In this document: piece by piece, positions 6,562-7,938 of the stretch
Layout: each line of letters starts with the position of its first letter
How positions within the stretch are numbered: the stretch's first letter is position 1
The notes under the pieces: generated by a model
The model's input: the letters and a program-made list of their open reading frames with translations, nothing else
What the model was told of the DNA's origin: nothing
The model's database searches: none
Program-made: the position numbers and the translations under genes
NCBI GenBank assembly: GCA_937952395.1
Contig: CALFYV010000277.1
Coordinates: forward strand, 1-7,938
Direction of reading: 5' to 3'
DNA: 7,938 bases
Source: an uncultured Bacteriovoracaceae bacterium
Lineage (GTDB): Bacteria > Bdellovibrionota > Bacteriovoracia > Bacteriovoracales > Bacteriovoracaceae

Positions 6562-7232
6562 GGCTTAATTCCTTTATAACGTTTAACTTCCTTACTCACG
6601 ACTTTTAATTCAGAAAGCTTATATTCAAGAACAACAGAATAACCTTTGTTTTTATACAGATAATTTTCTTTTAGCGGTTTTTGATTCCTCTCCTCGCCTA
6701 TTAGTCGACTCCACCAAGGAGAAATCCTATGTATTTCTTGATTATTAAACGCTGTATTCTTTGGAATCTTAACTAAATAAAATTGATTATAATAAAAACT
6801 AGGTCTACCACTCCAATCTATATCCTTTAATAATTGTTGAAAAACAAAAGCACATTCAATTTTTTCACAAGTAGGATCAAAAGTGACATAAATTGTTGTT
6901 AAATTCTTGATAGCATCTTCTATACTCTTATAGTGAGTTTGCTCGTTGCCCTTAATGTCTATAATTTTACCAGGAGTGTTTCTACCAATAACTTCTTTTA
7001 ACTTATTCTCATAAACTTTCACATTCAATTTGTCATCGACCGAAACATTCGAGTCACTCACATTATTTCTATATATCTTTATTTTTCTATGAAGATAAAC
7101 TCTAATTGATTGCTGGCCATTTTCGATGTTGTTAACTTTTTCCAAGATATCAGTTGTTAATCTTTGTCTGTTTGTTTCTGCAAATAAACTTAAACTGAAT
7201 AAAAAACCTAATAATAGTGTTAAATATTTCAT
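6558..7232 (-). CDS. putative secreted protein of unknown function
   Basis: The 224-residue product starts with a clear Sec signal peptide: Lys2, a hydrophobic core LTLLLGFLFSLSLF (4-17), and a likely signal peptidase I cut after Ala18 (LFA|ET). No lipobox Cys is present, so it should be periplasmic or released. The mature part is not recognised. It has helical segments near 25-50 and 74-83, two Cys (122, 127) that could form a disulfide, an aromatic-rich middle (PSFYYNQFYLVKIP, 144-157), an SPWW motif (171-174) and a basic C-terminus. The ATG at 7232 has a strong AAAGGAGA ribosome site. It follows fadD by 22 bases on the same strand, so it is probably co-transcribed. Two 60-base samples (6601-6660, 6781-6840) each count 15 G+C (25%), against 27 and 26 in two fadD samples, so its composition is clearly more AT-rich. 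Its last bases overlap the stop of the convergent gene. Confidence 0.75.
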   Translation of the reverse strand: MKYLTLLLGFLFSLSLFAETNRQRLTTDILEKVNNIENGQQSIRVYLHRKIKIYRNNVSDSNVSVDDKLNVKVYENKLKEVIGRNTPGKIIDIKGNEQTHYKSIEDAIKNLTTIYVTFDPTCEKIECAFVFQQLLKDIDWSGRPSFYYNQFYLVKIPKNTAFNNQEIHRISPWWSRLIGEERNQKPLKENYLYKNKGYSVVLEYKLSELKVVSKEVKRYKGIKP

Positions 7233-7254
7233 ATTCTCTCCTTTGTATTTATAT
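7233..7254 (-). promoter_or_regulatory. strong ribosome binding site for the secreted protein
   Basis: On the minus strand the 22-base gap between the fadD stop and the ATG at 7232 contains AAAGGAGA (7243-7236), a near-perfect Shine-Dalgarno sequence with suitable spacing. It is the best ribosome site in the window. It fixes the start of the exported protein and predicts efficient translation from the fadD transcript. Confidence 0.75.
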
Positions 7255-7938
7255 CTACTGTCCTCTTAATTCACGTCTCAAAATCTTACCAACATTAGTC
7301 TTTGGAAGATCTTTTCTGAATTCGTAAAATTTAGGAACCTTATAGCCTGTTAGATTCTCCTTACAAAATAGCTTCAGTTCATCAACTGTTAGTGATTCGT
7401 CTTTTTTCACAACAAAAACTTTCACAACTTCTCCTGATTTTTCATCCTCTTTTCCAACAGCGGCAACTTCCAATACTTTAGGATTGGTTGCGATCACATC
7501 TTCTACTTCGTTGGGATAAACATTAAAACCAGAAACTAGAATCATATCTTTTTTGCGATCAACAATTTTAAAATAACCTTCTTCGTTCATAAAAGCGATA
7601 TCACCTGTTCTAAAAAAACCATCATCGGTCATAACTTTTGCTGTTTCATCTTCGCGATTATAGTATCCTTTCATCACCTGAGGCCCACGGATACAAATCT
7701 CTCCGACTTCTCCTGCTTTTAAAGTTTTGCCATCATCATCTTTGATCACCACTTCTGTAGAAGGGATCGGAAGTCCAATAAAGCCATTATATTCTTTTAA
7801 CGTCATAGGGTTGATGCAAGCGGCAGGTGAAGTTTCAGTTAAACCATAAGCTTCTATCAAGGGTGTACCTGTCACTTTTTTCCATTTTTCGGCCACTGCT
7901 TTCTGTACCGCCATTCCTCCGCCTAAAGTGATTTTTAA
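7255..7938 (-). CDS. fadD: long-chain fatty acid-CoA ligase, C-terminal part
   Basis: FadD activates long-chain fatty acids to acyl-CoA through an acyl-AMP intermediate, at the inner face of the cytoplasmic membrane, feeding beta-oxidation or lipid synthesis. The frame continues to the right edge and is 5'-partial: the codons upstream of the Met at 7914 read LKITLGGG, matching the family's GGGM, so that Met is internal although GGAGGA precedes it by chance. Counting from that Met, the core holds YGLTETSPA (23-31), the ATP-binding TGDIAFMNEEGYFKIVDRKK (103-122), the hinge and FadD signature region DMILVSGFNVYPNEVEDV (123-140), and the catalytic Lys210 in PKTNVGKILRREL (204-216). It closely resembles E. 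coli FadD throughout and ends naturally, slightly short of the E. coli tail. The TAG stop is followed after 22 bases by the secreted-protein gene. The promoter lies outside the window. Confidence 0.93.
   Translation of the reverse strand, partial: LKITLGGGMAVQKAVAEKWKKVTGTPLIEAYGLTETSPAACINPMTLKEYNGFIGLPIPSTEVVIKDDDGKTLKAGEVGEICIRGPQVMKGYYNREDETAKVMTDDGFFRTGDIAFMNEEGYFKIVDRKKDMILVSGFNVYPNEVEDVIATNPKVLEVAAVGKEDEKSGEVVKVFVVKKDESLTVDELKLFCKENLTGYKVPKFYEFRKDLPKTNVGKILRRELRGQ

Noticed and set aside
7912..7914. ATG at 7914 as the start of a short AMP-ligase-like gene, with GGAGGA just upstream
   Set aside because: The frame continues upstream as LKITLGGG, which matches the conserved GGGM of FadD, so the Met is internal and the purine-rich bases are Gly codons.

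Overview
The window is AT-rich, densely packed bacterial DNA with intact, house-keeping-like reading frames. It suggests a Gram-negative, proteobacteria-like organism. FadD and EttA resemble the E. coli proteins closely, and there is a putative Sec-exported protein. The low G+C content, the wording of EttA and the gene mix remind me of the Bdellovibrionota (Bdellovibrio/Bacteriovorax-like bacteria), but this is an impression from memory and not a demonstrated assignment. I see no transposase, phage gene, CRISPR array, rRNA or tRNA.

Left arm (1-1523, minus strand). A four-helix membrane protein with a weak resemblance to the type II secretion F / TadB fold is followed by the N-terminal third of ettA, the ABC-F translation factor. 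The ettA frame runs into a stop codon at the window edge, exactly where the family normally reads Glu, so it is a nonsense allele, an assembly-edge error or a real truncation.

Centre (1574-5558, plus strand). This is a compact run of five genes: a 73-residue unknown protein, an RlmI-like rRNA methyltransferase, and a complete three-gene ABC-2 exporter (one ATPase and two different permeases of the COG4586/COG4587/COG3694 type). The last four genes overlap by 4, 14 and 4 bases, so translational coupling is likely. The methyltransferase appears to lack the cysteine expected of an m5C enzyme.

Right arm. A plus-strand gene (5623-6561) fuses a four-helix membrane domain to a peroxiredoxin-like AhpC/TSA domain with a CxxC motif. 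It ends tail-to-tail with a minus-strand gene (6558-7232) for a small exported protein of unknown function, and the two stop codons share one TTAA. That unknown gene sits 22 bases downstream of fadD (7255 to beyond 7938), which enters from the right edge and shows its C-terminal 227 residues.

No stretch longer than 300 bases lacks a gene. The intergenic gaps are 61, 50, 17, 64 and 22 bases. The most noteworthy points are the methyltransferase-exporter coupling, the altered catalytic segment of the methyltransferase, the membrane-peroxiredoxin fusion, the AT-rich exported unknown behind fadD, and the interrupted ettA. None amounts to a clear new defence or mobile system.
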